A stretch of DNA of 64,000 nt from Glandiceps talaboti (GCF_964340395.1 NC_135561.1:11054732-11118731), one strand, 5' to 3'; shown: positions 34,086 to 48,805, numbered from the stretch's first letter. Numbers and translations: made by a program. The notes: generated by a model not told the origin, from the letters alone.

Positions 34086-35310
34086 AGTATGTCTTCTTGG
34101 CAGAACTGCCATTCATATCTGAATATCCAGTCACACCTCAGAGTATTAGTTTAGTGCATGAAATGCAAATATTACAATATGTCTGACATTTTAACTTGAA
34201 GAAATTTTGAGCGATAAAGACTACATTCATTTTGACCAAAATACTACAATACGCGTGCTCTGATAAAATATTTAAACTATCACTTGTTTCAAAGTGTAGA
34301 AAGATTGTCGAGTCACATTTTGGAATTTCAGCCTCTCAGAGTCACTTTCTAATGTCAGCCAATCAGCTTTCATACAAAAGTGTGGTTCTAGCCAATCAGC
34401 ACTCAGCTCTATGTCATCAGATCTAGCATTAATAATTCATCTTGATGTACTAGCCAATCAGATTTTTGCATTGTGTCACATGACTGTCTCAGTCAGTATA
34501 GTGTATTCTGATTGGTCAATCAATAATTAGCTGTCAGTGTGTTTTCTTAAGTAGTTATAGTCAGTCTGCACACTGGAGTAAACAAATGGTTGACATGGCA
34601 ACTAGCCTATTTACTGGACTTTGTGACAGACTATTTACTACTATTTGATCCCTGAAAAAAAAAAGTCCACACTTGTTAATAACTGAGTAAGATTGAAATT
34701 CTGAAACAATTGTCATCCACCAGACTTCGATAAGGGACTGATGTGACACTCTCAGATGGGTCCAACTGACTGGAAAGCCCACCTTAGTTTGTTATTTTTA
34801 TTATCTACAATACGGTATACCCCACAGTCAGTTTAAACTGTGAAAGACAGGTGGTAAAGGGAATATTATAATGTGAGAAATAAAGAGAATGATTCAAGTT
34901 ACTTGATGCCAATATTCAATTCCCTACTCATATACTGCCATCACCTGGTTTACCACTGAATCAGCTTAAAAAACATGAAAATTTGCATTTTGAAATACAC
35001 AGAACTGATTGGTCGGAGACAGCACTTTTTTACTGCTCATTTGCATGTTAAGGACTATACACCTGGTAAATACATAAATAAGGAGCTGACAGTTTAGCTG
35101 AAAATGGAGTTGTCTCCTTAAAACTTACATTTCTGGTTCACAAAAGAAGAAAATGTGTTCCTGTGCAGTTTAAAGTTGCCATAACAATATAAAAATATTA
35201 CTGAAATACCAATATTTGCACTTTAATATGTAGTTATATTTGTGTTCTATATACTTTCATATAGAGCATTTACATTGATCAAGGTGACATCGCCACAGCC
35301 CAGAAAATGA

Positions 35311-35329
35311 ACAGCGCCACCTGTGGCCA
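35311..35329 (-). promoter_or_regulatory. Candidate CTCF site 4
   Basis: The minus strand reads TGGCCACAGGTGGCGCTGT, one deviation from the CTCF consensus. Confidence 0.45.
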
Positions 35330-36639
35330 GCGTCACATTTCTTTTGTCTTTATACATACACTGAATAACACACGCTTGCACATTTCTATACACATGGCAA
35401 ACGGATTGCAGTTCCTAGTGTTTAAGTTTTGAAGGTACTCTTGACCAAACGAAAATAAAAAACCCAGTCTTATGGTCATATTTAAGGCAGAGAAGTAAAT
35501 ATTATAGACATATAATAACAATTTGAATTTGTAAATGCCATTTGAAAACCTCTGATACCCTGTACCATTGAGAGTATCACTCAGAAATTATTTTTTAAAA
35601 AGTTCTGAATACACACTTTTACAAATGTTAACCTACAAATCTATAAATTACACGATTGCTGCTACTGGATGGCCATGGGCTATCCCAGCTGGTGAAGTAT
35701 GTTGAGGACCCAAGCTCATTGGCTCAGGAAAATACAAATATGCAAATTTCTTATTTGAACCAATCACCAAGCTGGGGTTTTTTTTGGTGTTTTTTTGTTG
35801 TTGTTACTTGTCATTTTCCACACAAGTTTCCATTCAACCTTAAAACATTTTGCCAAACCATAGCACCAACCAGCAGCTTAGTCACAGAATATTTCTAGAG
35901 AATTACTTGAGTGCAGAAGTTACATGCAATAACATATGTGTAATTACATTCTTGAAAACCACACCTTGTTCTTGATGAGGTGAACAATAGCACCACTAGC
36001 ACAAATACTAACTGTACAATTCTTAAACACAGAAGTGTTGATACAAGAAGACATGGCAGTTTGTAGGCAGCAGTTTCTGCAAATTACTTGAAAACATAGT
36101 TTCACTGTTTGTAGATTTAAGCCTGACTGGATTTTTCTTTTTTTCAATATTGTGTTTGGGATGTTGATCCATGGTGAAAGGGAAAATCTATCAAAAATTT
36201 AGATTTGAATACACTGTACACTGTATATTCACTTTTAAATATTTTCAGTTTTTTTTGCTACACCATAAGAAATCTGGCAAAGTCTACAATTGTTTGCAGG
36301 TTGTTGAAAGATCACTTCAGTGGGAAATCTTCACATTACACAATGTGTTGAGAACTCAAGTATATTTTAACAAAATCACAACTCTGACGACACTCATATG
36401 CAATATACAAGCTATAAACCTTGCTTGCAGTCATTTTCAAGAGTTACAAGAAAGCTCCCTCGATTGGGTTAAAAGAGGGCTAAATCACATGACAGTGTGC
36501 GTGAACATATGACAGAAATAACTCCTTAGGTTCCTGAAAATTACTTGATCTGGAAACAAAGCTAGACTTGTAGAGAATGCTGCCGAATTAGTCCATCAAA
36601 TACTGAAAATGGTGATTTTTGTCAATAGCTGCTTTCAAA

Positions 36640-36690
36640 CAGCACTCCTAGTGGCCAAAGTATAAAATCTTTTGTCTTTCTGATAAGCAG
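36640..36690 (-). repeat. Dispersed repeat with CTCF-like core, copy 3
   Basis: The minus strand reads AAAGACAAAAGATT, then TTTGGCCACTAGGAGTGCTG, as in the copies at 2800 and 24320. Confidence 0.6.
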
Positions 36691-36783
36691 CCATTGTGTA
36701 TGATAGACCATTGCTTAAGAATTGTACAGTAAAATAGTCATGACAATTTTAAACACATACTAAGATCCAGTTCATAAATTCAT

Positions 36784-37097
36784 TAAAGGGGAACACCACT
36801 ACATGAAATAAAGGCAGAAAATATTATTAAATATTCGTGATTATTTTATTTGAAGGTAATAAGTGCTTAGGAGTCATGGATATATATGTTATGCTGTTAC
36901 ATACACATGTCACCTGATTCCCATGAGACACTGCATGTCCATGGCAAGGATTTCCACTGAACAATGGATGAGGAACAAGTTTCAATGCAGTGCTTCTTGG
37001 AAATTAATATAAGTGATGTAAAATCATGAAATGAGTCGCCAATATCCAAAGTTTACAAACAATGCCTGTATTTTCCAGAGTAGTGTTTCCCTTTAAT
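36784..37097. mobile_element. Foldback element, family F, copy 2 (TTAA ends)
   Basis: The left end TTAAAGGGGAACACCACT and right end AGTGTTTCCCTTTAA are inverted repeats. The inner motif GATGTAAAATCATGAAATGA is shared with copy 1. Confidence 0.85.
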
Positions 37098-37128
37098 GTA
37101 ACACTGAAATAAGACAAATGGTCAAACA

Positions 37129-37548
37129 TTAAAGGGGTACAGGCTGTAACTTGATGAATTATAGAGTGTTCATTTTATTTTTAAAAAGTTCTTTTTGTTT
37201 CATCTATTCACAGTTCAATCACTGGGGACGATAAACTACAGTAGAGATGTCACTTTTCACTAATGCAAGATACAGATATGATTGGATAAAACCAAATTAA
37301 TTTTGATTCATGCTTATTTCCTTCAAATAGTCATGACTATGTATTGTTCATCTAATACATATTCATATCTGCTAAGACCCCTGAGGCATTGGTCCACCAC
37401 TGAAAGAACCACAGAGGTGAACAACAATTTCAATATTGTCGTTCTTGGAAAATGAACGAAATTTGTGTGATGTGAAATCATGAAATGACTCTCCAGAACT
37501 GAAAATGCCTTTTTGTCCTGGAGCGGGGTTCCCCTGTAACCATTTAAG
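37129..37548. mobile_element. Foldback element, family F, copy 3
   Basis: It starts TTAAAGGGGTACAG and ends CGGGGTTCCCCTGTAACC. It carries GATGTGAAATCATGAAATGA and CTCCAGAACTG like the other copies, and begins only about 30 bp after copy 2. Confidence 0.75.
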
Positions 37549-38129
37549 TCTAACTTAGAACCTTGTGTGTGGTTGACTTTAACTATGTCTTCTCAACACA
37601 TACTTTTGACTTTTGCCCAATCTGATTGAAATCCGATGTAGTGTACATGCAGCAATTTCTTTTTTGGCTGTTACGTTTAGTCATATGTTCTTTTGTGAGC
37701 GCTCGTTACATACATCTGACATAACACCATATGTTTTCCCTAACCCAATTTCATACTTATGAGTAGCCAACTAGAATCTGTCTTGTAACAACTGTGAAGT
37801 CATGTTGCAAAAATGATCGCATAAATTACAAAATGTCTACCTTTGTGATTGGCTGTTCCTGTTTACCAACATAAATTCTCTTTTGGCTTTTTTTGTGCAA
37901 AAACAAATCTATATCGAACAATTCATTAAGTTTACAGACTGCATCCGTTTAAAAGGATATGATTATCAATAACATACAAATGAGAGATGAGAGTTAGAAA
38001 CAGTTTTCCGGTTAAGGTTAGTCATATACACATACATACATACATACATACATACATACATACATAGATCATTAATAAATACATATACATACAGCTATCA
38101 CTGTAATGAAATACCAAGTACCAACACTA

Positions 38130-38612
38130 ATAAGTAATCTTTCCAAACTAGTAAATAGACCTTTCCAAAGTGATGAATAGACCTTTTCAGACTGGTAAAC
38201 ATAACTTTTCAGACTTTATATATTTTCAGATGGTAAATATACCTTTCCGGACTAGTAAATAGACCTTTTCAGACACAATAAAAACACCTCTCCCAAAGTG
38301 AAGCAGACTTGGTAAATACCTTTTCAAACTGATAAACAGACTTTTCCAGATGACCCTTTCAGATGGTAAATAGACCTTTCAAGACTTGGTACATATACCC
38401 TTTCAAACTGATAAACAGACCTTTCCAGATGGTAAATAGACCTTTCAAGACTCTTTCAAACTGATAAACAGACCTTTCCAGATAACCCTTTCAGATGGTA
38501 AATAAACCTTTCAAGACTTGGTAAAAAATACCCTCTCAAACTGATAAATAGACCTTTTCTGACTGATAAATAGACCTTTCCAGACTAATAAATAAACCTT
38601 TTCAGACATTTT
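38130..38612 (+). repeat. Degenerate 25-30-bp tandem repeat
   Basis: ATAGACCTTTCCAGACTGGT-like units, with AAACTGATAAACAGACC variants, recur more than fifteen times. Confidence 0.85.
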
Positions 38613-39073
38613 ACATATAAACACATATATTCATTCTATATTTTGATTCTTTGCTTTTTAATGTAAATAATGCAAAGAACTGTAAACCCTGCTAACTTGA
38701 TCAGATCAATGTAAGGTTTGAATTCCTTGAATTCCCTTCATATTTTTATGAAGTGAACATATTTTCAAAATGTAACATTTTATTTCTGATTTGAAATTTG
38801 TTTCCACTATTTACTATTACTTCTCCAAAAATTTTTTTTTTTTTTAATTTTTTTTAATTTTTTTTTACATACTTAGAATTATTCATACAAGGATGATCTT
38901 GCATTTGAATTACAGTCTGCTAATCTACAGGAATTCAAACCCTACTTTCACTTTGTTGCCAAACAAGTTTTTATTTCAATGTGGCCACATAACACAGGCA
39001 AAGTTTATTATTGGCCAGTACTCTTCTCCTAGCATCATTCTATAAGTTTTACGTTATACAAATAAAAATATTG

Positions 39074-39079
39074 TTTATT
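39074..39079 (-). terminator. Candidate poly(A) signal for the distal RNF217 exon
   Basis: AATAAA on the minus strand lies about 135 bp past the stop at 39211. A second one is at 39005-39010. Confidence 0.5.
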
Positions 39080-39210
39080 ACACCATATAAGCAATGATAA
39101 AGTTGAGATGAACTTGAGCAAAATGTATCTGATAACCCCTTTTTTTCAGTAAAGTGGAGAACCCTATAATAGTATAAGACCAAACCATTTGATATATAGA
39201 GGTGTATAGG

Positions 39211-39494
39211 TTAATACAAGATGTCAAGTTCAGCTCGTCTCATCGGCATAGTTGTTGGTTCACGTGGAACTAGCCGAGTTGGTGGCCGTACGACAACTCT
39301 GTACTGAAGCTCAAAATCTAGCACCAACTTCTTTCTCCATTTTCTGACTTTCTTCTCTTTTTTGTGACGTTGTATCTTTTTATGTAGTTTGTAACTGCCG
39401 TAGACAGGTAGAGCTACAGTTCCTACTGCTATAAGCAAACCGCCCGCTCCAACTGCTAGAGTTGCTAGAACAGGTGCAGCAAGGATCTTTCCAC
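39211..39494 (-). CDS. RNF217: RNF217-like alternative last exon B (distal)
   Basis: The acceptor ACATTTTAG lies before 39494. The exon continues phase 1 with GGKILAAPVLATLAVGAGG, a helix ending VGTVALPVYG, a basic stretch (KLHKKIQRHKKEKKVRKWRK), and about 40 further residues rich in Arg and Pro that end in LDILY. The tail is much longer than in exon A or the vertebrate protein. Confidence 0.87.
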
Positions 39495-42400
39495 CTAAAA
39501 TGTAAACAAGTCAGGATATTTTTAAAATGTTGATTCAAGACTTTTTTTGTACTCAATTACAGTAAATTCTAAAAGGATTGAATACCATAGTATATCTGTC
39601 ACAGACATTCTGAAAAGTTCATAGTTTTTCAAGATTTGTTACATTTTCAGCACCACATATTTTGCCGCCAAAATTACACAATCCAAATTCTTGTTTTTCT
39701 GAACTTTTTGATTTATCAAATCTTCATTTTTGACTATATTAATAGCTCGCACAGCACCTGCAAAGTGGCTGCATAGCGGCTCAATGACTAGTACGCATGC
39801 ATTTTTTGGGGTGGTTTTACCCAAGGATGCATTGCGTTGCAATGACTACACATGCGTGTTCTATATACTATGCGCATTCTCCACACAGAGGGCGCTATAA
39901 TGCGAATCAAAATGTTATATTAAAGGGTCACAAGCTGAGTTTATACATTTTAGGCATAATTTTTGTCGCATATTTAAAGTCACCTATATTATTCTACTTA
40001 CTGAACTCAAACCTGGTATGAATATATAACTTCTAAATGAGCCCATGATGTAATTTATTAAACGTATGAAAATATGTTGAGCAAATTCCTACTATGCAAC
40101 CAATTGTTCTAACAATATCAAAAGACAAGTGTAATGAGTACTAAAATTTTAACCAATACACACATTCTTTTGATAGGCTCAGAGCATTCGAGTGCAAACA
40201 GTCAGTCTTGTTCACTCATGATAGAGGGCGCTGTTCATAAGCTGAGCGCTTTCGACTGCAAACAGTCAGTCTTGTTCACTCATGATAGAGGGCGCTGTTT
40301 TATTGTGACGTGATCACAGAGAATGCTTCCGTACGGGGAATGCTCCCACATATGTACTGATATAGAAGGTATACATCAACATTAACATTACACTGAAATA
40401 GTTCAAACAAGTTTTCATGTATTTGCCACCTCAAGTGAAAAACTTAAATGATGAAAAAAAAAAAATGTCAAATTTTCCAACTAAATTGTTGGTTTCTGTA
40501 ATTTTCACAAAATCTGAACATCATTTCAGATTCTATTTGTAGAAATAATCCTTACTTACTATTGCATTATATCAAAACAGACATTATTTGGAGAAAAATA
40601 GCAAGTCTACATTTTCCCGCCAAAATGAAATGAACAAAATACTTGTTTTTCTGAAATTTTTATGACCTTTATTTTGGACTGTATTCATAGAAATGATCTT
40701 TATTAATGAAAGTACTGAGCATAACTTATCAAATTTGAATTTAATTTGGGAAAATAGCATTTACCAATTTTTAAAAAATATCTGGCAATGAATTAACCAA
40801 CTCAAAGCAAATTAAAGAAAGAATGTCAATCATATCATATTACAAATATGATAAATTGAATATTATTTTAAAATATTATTATCAAGTTGCATTATTCTTT
40901 CCAAATAGAAATCACAATTTTCAGTTCAAAAATTACCAAATTATGTCATTTCAATGATGACATTCGTGAATAAAAAAACCCATAAAATATGAAATAAATT
41001 TTCATCTTTTTTCGCTAATTTGATATGATGATAGAAAGACACTACACACAGAATATAATAAGATGACAGCTTGTGCCAACACTGCTGGCAGCATTGCGAT
41101 ATCATTTCCGATTTTTTAATTTCAAAGATTTCAGCCGTAGGGCAGCCATTCCCAGCTGTCCTGTTTTCCTGCCTTATATAAAAGACACTATTCCTCTATA
41201 GTCACTACATATAACTTTAGTGTTTTGTAAACATTTTAGTTTAAAATCTCGTTTTTACACTTTTTAAAAAAATATTGAAGCACTAGTCTGTACGATATGC
41301 CCTGCCAGGTCTCCGTCACGTATCTATTGACCTAACCCTCAGAAAGCCATTGAGGGCAGCGAGACATTATGTATCTAATAGTCTACAAATGAACCTACAA
41401 CTAAGTGACATTTTGGCAAGTGTAATGAAATACTAAAGGTGCAAAAAAACAAAATGTTTACAACTTTCCATATCAAAACCTAAATGATGTCAACGTAATC
41501 AAATTTGATCATTTTCTCAAGATGAACTAGACCTAAATTCAACAAAAATGTTGTTATTTCCATTGCAGTTTTCTTAAAGGGCCGAGTTTCAATCCCAGGT
41601 CATCACAGTAGCATTATCTTATACAAGGATTATGTCATTAGGATCATTGTATTGTTAGAGACCAGTTTTTTCTAAAGCTCTGGAAAATAACTGATTTTCA
41701 CACCAAGATTTGAATCCTTATCTGACGTGACCTTTAAAGGCCAAAATTTCAATCCCATGTTCTCACATTAGTATAATCTATCAGTGATGCAATCATGACT
41801 GCAAAGGAGAATTCGACTTTTTTTCTATATCTCTGAGACTCGTGTGAGACAACAGTTTTCCTAATCCAAACTTGATTCACAAAATACAAACCACAAACAA
41901 ATCATAAATTACAGGAAAATAAAATATGCAACCCAGTTTCCAAAATTACATGTATGTCCATCTACTAAAATATCTAATATAATTATTACATTTAAGTATG
42001 ATATATACATTTACAAGAAATTAACTCAATAACTAACGTCCTCCACAATAAAATGCTTAACGTAATTCAACTTTAATACATAAAACCCATAATAACGTTC
42101 TATAGATTACTGTAACTTAGCCTTCTAACCAGTATTCTACATCATTTATCTTAGTCATTCTTTACAATAACTTGTCTGCCGTTTTTTTTCAATGAATTTC
42201 TCATCTACGTCATTTCTGGAGCAACATCAGTATTTATGTATTTCATGTTTTTTTTTTTCTAGTGACCATGGTAACCACCAACATGTATGCAAGTCTATAT
42301 ATTTTTAGCCTAGAATTCACGTGGGTGTAGATTTTAAATGGAGATGGGAAAAACTAACATTTTAAATCCCCATTCACATGGATTTCAGGCTATTTTTGAC

Positions 42401-43240
42401 GAGTGTTATCTTCACACGTGTATCCTAATTTTTTAGTCAAAATGTGGTACTGAATGGATTTGAGCATAAACCATTCCACATCTCACTTTCCATTGTGACA
42501 ATTTCAGAAAATCGCTCATATATCCGGGATCCACTTTTTTGCTCACAAGTCACATGACCACAGGCTATGCAGACAAGTAAACCAAATTAGCATAAATCTG
42601 CATATGAAAGACATTATCGATACATTGAAAGAAACATCCGTACTTTCTATAAATAGTTGGTAGAATGAATGACATCTTTCTTTTTCTTTCCTGGTTTTTG
42701 AGAGAGATGATAGATTAGTGCCATTTATCTAGAAAAAAAGAGGAAACTATAATTTGGATGTTTTGTATTATTATACTACATGGTGAGAATAAGTAATGAA
42801 TGATATATACTATGATACTGTAGGCATTGTAAATCAATGTAGCTGAGTTTCAACGGTGAGAAAACAAACTGACATCAAGCTGTATCTGTACATCATTTGC
42901 CCTTGTGACCATCTTTGTTTACTCCACCATGAATAGATATCAAATTTTATGATGCACATCTTCATTTTCTCATCTTTCATTTCAAAATTCGATAACAATA
43001 TTCGGTCATCAGTCATTGGGGTTGACAAGTTACATATTAAACAACAACACCACACATCTAATTTCTCTGACATCAGTGGTGGTGCAAACACAAGGTATAA
43101 TTAGCAAATATATTCTTTCATTCAATCAGGACATTCTCTGTAACTGCCTTGACAAGAGAGAAAACAAAAATTGTGGGAATTATGTATCACACAAATATTT
43201 TCTAATCAGAAATTCTAAGTGTGTGAGGGAGAGAGCGAGA

Positions 43241-43338
<98 letters not shown>

Positions 43339-43472
43339 AAGAGAGGGGGGAAGGGGAAACTGACAGAGACAGACAAAGACAGAGACATAGACAGACAGAC
43401 AGACAGACAGGGAGGGAGGGAGAAAGGGGAGGGAGAGATGAGACAGACATACACATAGACACACACACACAC

Positions 43473-43527
<55 letters not shown>

Positions 43528-46500
43528 AACAAACAAACAAACAGATAGACAAACAGATAGACAAACAGACAGACAAACAAACAGACAGACAAACAAACAC
43601 ACAGATAGACAAACAGACAAACAGACAGTCAGGGAGATCAAAAGGGGAGGGAGAGAAAGAGAAACAGACAGATACATATGTAGCGACAAAAGTGGAGAAA
43701 GAGAGATGGAAGAAAAAAAGCCAAGACAGAAAAAATACTGAGAGTGTATGTGTCATGATGTTTGGGAGATTACATTGCTTTTACTAAATCACATACATGA
43801 GCTGCTGCTATGACAGGTTAACACTGAAAGAAAAACAGATGAGGATGTTAGAACATGTATTCTACATTTCACAAGGGAAAACAAGTATTTAGTATGCAAA
43901 ATGTGTAGTAGCCACTGACTAACTGAGCGTGTGTTGTAGTGATTTTGCAAACACTCCTAAGCCTTACGCTCTCACTGATGATCCCTGGGATACATAGCTA
44001 GCTTAAAAACTCCATCTAATTTACATGAACTCTACCAGTTCTAACCAATGGAATTGGCCTAATGTGGTCACATGGAGGTCACATGACCTTATCTGATAAC
44101 ACAAAGTTGCCCCCATAACCACACTGGGCCAAAAAAATTATGAGAGTTGATTTGTCTGGCTCTGTTCTTATTTATTTCATAAGGTTTATAGTGATATTTT
44201 GTATGTTGACCTATTCAGTAGCAGACATTTCCAGTACAATCACAAATTTATTTTTCTTCAAATTTTTTTTCATAATTTTGTAAATTTTTACATTAGAAAC
44301 TATTAATCTTCATAGCATATCATTTTAGTTCAAAATTATTCAAAAATTTCTCCAAAAGTTTTGAAAAAACAAGAATTTTTGTTCACAAATTGTAAGTTGC
44401 TGACACACTGCTACTGATTAGGTCAAGGATAAAAGGAAATGAACGGTTGTTTTATTACATATATTTATTTCCTTTATCATTCAAACTGAGTACAATTAAA
44501 TATATTCCGATTACTTATACTCAAAGAGATTACACAGATAAGGAATATAAATGTTAAATGCAATTTAGTCGTCGAATATTATCCGTAAATAATATCCAGA
44601 ACTTTTATCACTACTTTAAAAGCTGATATCAGTTGACAGATCATAATTAATGATACTGGATATGAATACATAATCACTTGCAGAGCACTAATATGCTAAT
44701 GAACAATACTGGCATACAAGATTGTGAAAGAGAATACATGAATATATGAATACATTAAAACATGAATATATGAATACATGAATATATTAAAACATGAATA
44801 TATTAAAATGTGAAGACTAAATAACAGTGGTTATGACAGTACAAATCACAGTTTTTGAGTCTTGGAAACTGACAGAAATCTAGCAAATTTTGAGTTTTCT
44901 GTAAATTTAACAAGTTCTTTGTAAATTCCAGGAAGCTTGGGTAGATTTTGACAACCTGATATCACCCGATACAAAAGCTTTCATAAAAGACGCTATCACA
45001 TGTAATGAAATGTCTGTATTGATGGGATTCTAATCTTAAAGAGAGACAACTGACTGCGGTTGCATTTCTATATGACAGTGGGCAGTAGTAGTAGAGTAAC
45101 AACTATTACCTTATACCTACACACCATGATTTTATAGATTGTAATAAAAATATACGTGATAAGAATTGTACACAGTAGCAGGTAAATAACTGATATTATA
45201 TGTGTGTGGAGGGGGGGGGGGGATATTAATGTGTGTAGAGGGGGGGGGGATATTAATGTGTGTAGAGGGGGGGGGGGGATATTAAAGTTTGCGCTGCCTA
45301 AAAGGGTCTACTTTTTGGGTGCCTGAGTCTGAAATTTGGTCGTCTTTTAGCATTTCTCTGTCATACAGATATGTTTGGAAAGGGGTGCATTCTGCACAAT
45401 CGTATTCTTTTTACATGTTAAAAAATGGAATGTACATTATTGCTTAGTCTAGATGCTAACTGTGGCATCAAAACTCAAGATCTCATCATGGAGAAAGATC
45501 TCAAGATTTGATGCTATGGATAACATCTAGACTAATTATTCATGTTCTGTCTGAAAAGAGGTGGGATTTTTTTCCTTCCTAAACACATCCCCATCACTTT
45601 CCGAGGTGAGAGTATGGCCCTCTCCCTGGCCACGCATTCCCATCACTTTCCTAGGTGAGTACTCCCTAGATAATTATTCACATTCTGTCTGAAAAGAGGT
45701 GGGATTTTTTCTTGAGTATGAAGTTTTTAAAACGTAATACAGTACCAGTTTAGAATTCTAGACTATTACTTTACCTACTATTAAAGCACCCTCACAATCA
45801 AACTACAGTCAGTACTATTAAACAGGGAGATTTGTCATTGTTTGAGTTCCATGAAAACAGTATAAGTGATAGCAGTGCGTGGAGAACAAATGATTACAAA
45901 CCTTTCGGTCTATAAACCATAAGTGATGGAATCGCTTCTATAACTTAAAATGCGACTGGTTTTCATCCTCACAAATAGACAATCTAATTAACTTTAACGA
46001 CAAATACGATTATGTAGCCTTGCTTACATGGACACTAAGTGATGACTCAACTATACTACAACTGATAATATCTTCTAAAACGAATGAAACACTTGCCTCT
46101 GTAACTATGTAATAAAAAAACAACATGACTTTGGAAAACAGGGTTTTTGAATTCATTGATTGAAAATGGTTGGTACAATTTATTTTCCTGTAAAGTTCGC
46201 ATTTAAAGAGATCTCAATAACATAGAGCATTACAACTGTTAAAATTTACAGTTTCCAATATAGTCATGTCTATAACTTAGCGAAAGTGTACTTTAGATAT
46301 CTCAACCATACAGTGTGGGTATACCATTAATATTTTAGTTTCCTAAAGGTGATTTTGCTAAAATTGTAAGGACGTTCAACAGTAAATATTAGGATGTGTA
46401 AAAATGCAGTTTCTACAGTCGTTTTTTAACATAGTCTGTTTTTGTTAAGGTATTAGTAACCCTGATAAGAGAGGGGAGGGAGGAATTGGGAAATTTTAGT

Positions 46501-48774
46501 TTCCTATACTTTCAGTATTTTTGCAATGAGAATTCAAATAAGATATGAGAAAGGGGTAAGTGGGTAACATCTAGTTTCCAATATAATAAGGCCTAAAAAA
46601 TTGTGTGGTTCCAATTACATTCAATTTTAGAATAGGTGGGGTAGGTAGATTTTATTTTATTTTATATACATGTATATTATTTTTTTTCATGAGTGTCTAG
46701 TTCAGGTAGTTATGTTTTCCATTGTTTTCCATATGGTCTCTGTATTATTGGTTTCTTCTCATCAGATGTACAGCCATTACAGATTGGCAGAACAGTTTTA
46801 CATTGTCTTTTTAAGTTGAAGTCAGTCTCCCCATCAACTATTTCCTGCGAGACTTTTAATTTTTTTTCTCAAATTCTTTTTAAAAAAATTATGTTCGGCG
46901 TGAAAAACTAGGTGGGGTTGGGTAACCGGAACCAAATAATTTTTTTTGAGGCCTAAAGTCAGTTTTTTTTATTGAGTTTTGGAACACAGATAAGAGAGAA
47001 CAGGAAACCATTTAAATTTATAGTTTCCTATTCTGTCAATATATTTACTAAGAAATGTGATAACAGAAAGTAGGAATTTGTTACAATTTACAGTTTCCTC
47101 TGTAACCAGTACATGTTTTTAACAGTCACAGAAACCAAACATCTAAAACGTAGCCTCCGTTCAAATTTAGTTTTCCATGTAGTTCGTATGTTTTGAACCT
47201 GGACAGCTACAGTATAGAATTGAGTAACATCAAATAGCTTGCATGTTTTTCCATGCTCTTTATCAAGATGTTAGAAACCCGACAGGGTAATTGATTTTAT
47301 CTACATCAAATACAATTCTCTGTAGAGCTGTAATAGTATTTTACTTCATGCTTAGGGGGTCAAAACAGAACAAGAAGATCAAGATATTCTCACGTAAATT
47401 CTAAATGTTTATGTGGCGGAAGTCAAGTATTAAAATTAGATGTTTATACAGTATGTGGGGTGACAGTCAAAGTGTTGTTGAAAAATCAATTGAGTGTTAT
47501 TTTTATGATGCACCCAGGTGGTAAATTCTATTTCAGGTGCCATTAATTGGTGAACTTGAACTATATATATATACAGACAGAAGAGTTTTTGAGTAATTTT
47601 ATGAAATCCTAACACTTGTACCGATCATAAAATCACAAGATTCATACAATATTTTCAGTACACTGTAATTTTTTTGTAATATCATTATTTTGTTTTGTCC
47701 CCAACACTGATTTGTAGTTTGTTTTCATCTTCCCTTATCAATTCTAAATTTGCTTTTATCCTTAAAGCTGCACTAGGTGCAACCAGAACGGTTTTTAAAA
47801 CTATTTTTAGTTAGATACAATAACTTATTTGTAATACCATACACCCTGAACAGTATTGAATCACCTGAATGTAAACATATTTGTGTGGCTGTATACACGA
47901 TATGGTAAAATGCATTGATTTTGGGTCCATACCCTAAAAACAGCGCCCCCAACGTGATCATGATTTCAACCTCTCACTACACTACTCACGGATATAGTAG
48001 ACCAGTCCTCTAATGTAAAATTATTGGTATTTTAATTATTTTCAGCAAATATATTGCATACTTTTGGTTGTGTAATCAGAAATTTAATACTCCAATCATA
48101 ACTAGTGCAACTTTAACCGATTCTTGTTTGTTTTGTCTTTTCTTGCCGATTCCAAAATACAAATTTTTCGTTTGTTTACATCTTCCATAATACACAACCT
48201 TTAGTTTTTAATTTTTTACCTTCCCTAACACCGATTCTCAAATAAATTTGACACTACTTAAAGAACTATGAATTTAATTGCTTCAGACATAAATTTCAGA
48301 AAAAAATTGTCTCCTCATTATATGTTTATCTGTACATTAAAATATTAGAATTTGATAAACTATTCTTTCCTGTTTGACACATGTCATAGTCAATTGGTAA
48401 ATTAATCTTGACTCCCAACTCTATTTGTAGTCAGCCGAACGACTACGACCTTTGACATGATGAGTTTCCTGAAACACAACATCATACGCATACTAATTGT
48501 CAGCATTAACAATTTCAACATCCTGAGAGAGCTCTGGGGAAATCCATCAAAATGACAAACAACATGACCGTAAAGTTCTAACAAGTATATCGCAGAATGG
48601 ATATCACGTTACTGTATATGACATCAATTTATCAAACTATTCTGGATGTGTCTGCCATTTTTTAACTTTTCTTTTTCTTTTAATTATGTGATATTATTCT
48701 AGCTTGTTATTGGGATATTTTATATGTTTACTTTGATATGTATGTATGTGTGTATGTATGTATGTATGTATGCA

Positions 48775-48805
<31 letters not shown>

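Larger units (their letters stand above)
32851..39000. other. Intergenic DNA between Kelch-like and RNF217-like genes
   Basis: The two genes converge here. No exon is supported. It holds a TG/TA tract (33270-33316), a CCAATCAG-rich stretch (34350-34520), a CATA tract (38033-38066) and foldback elements. Confidence 0.6.
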
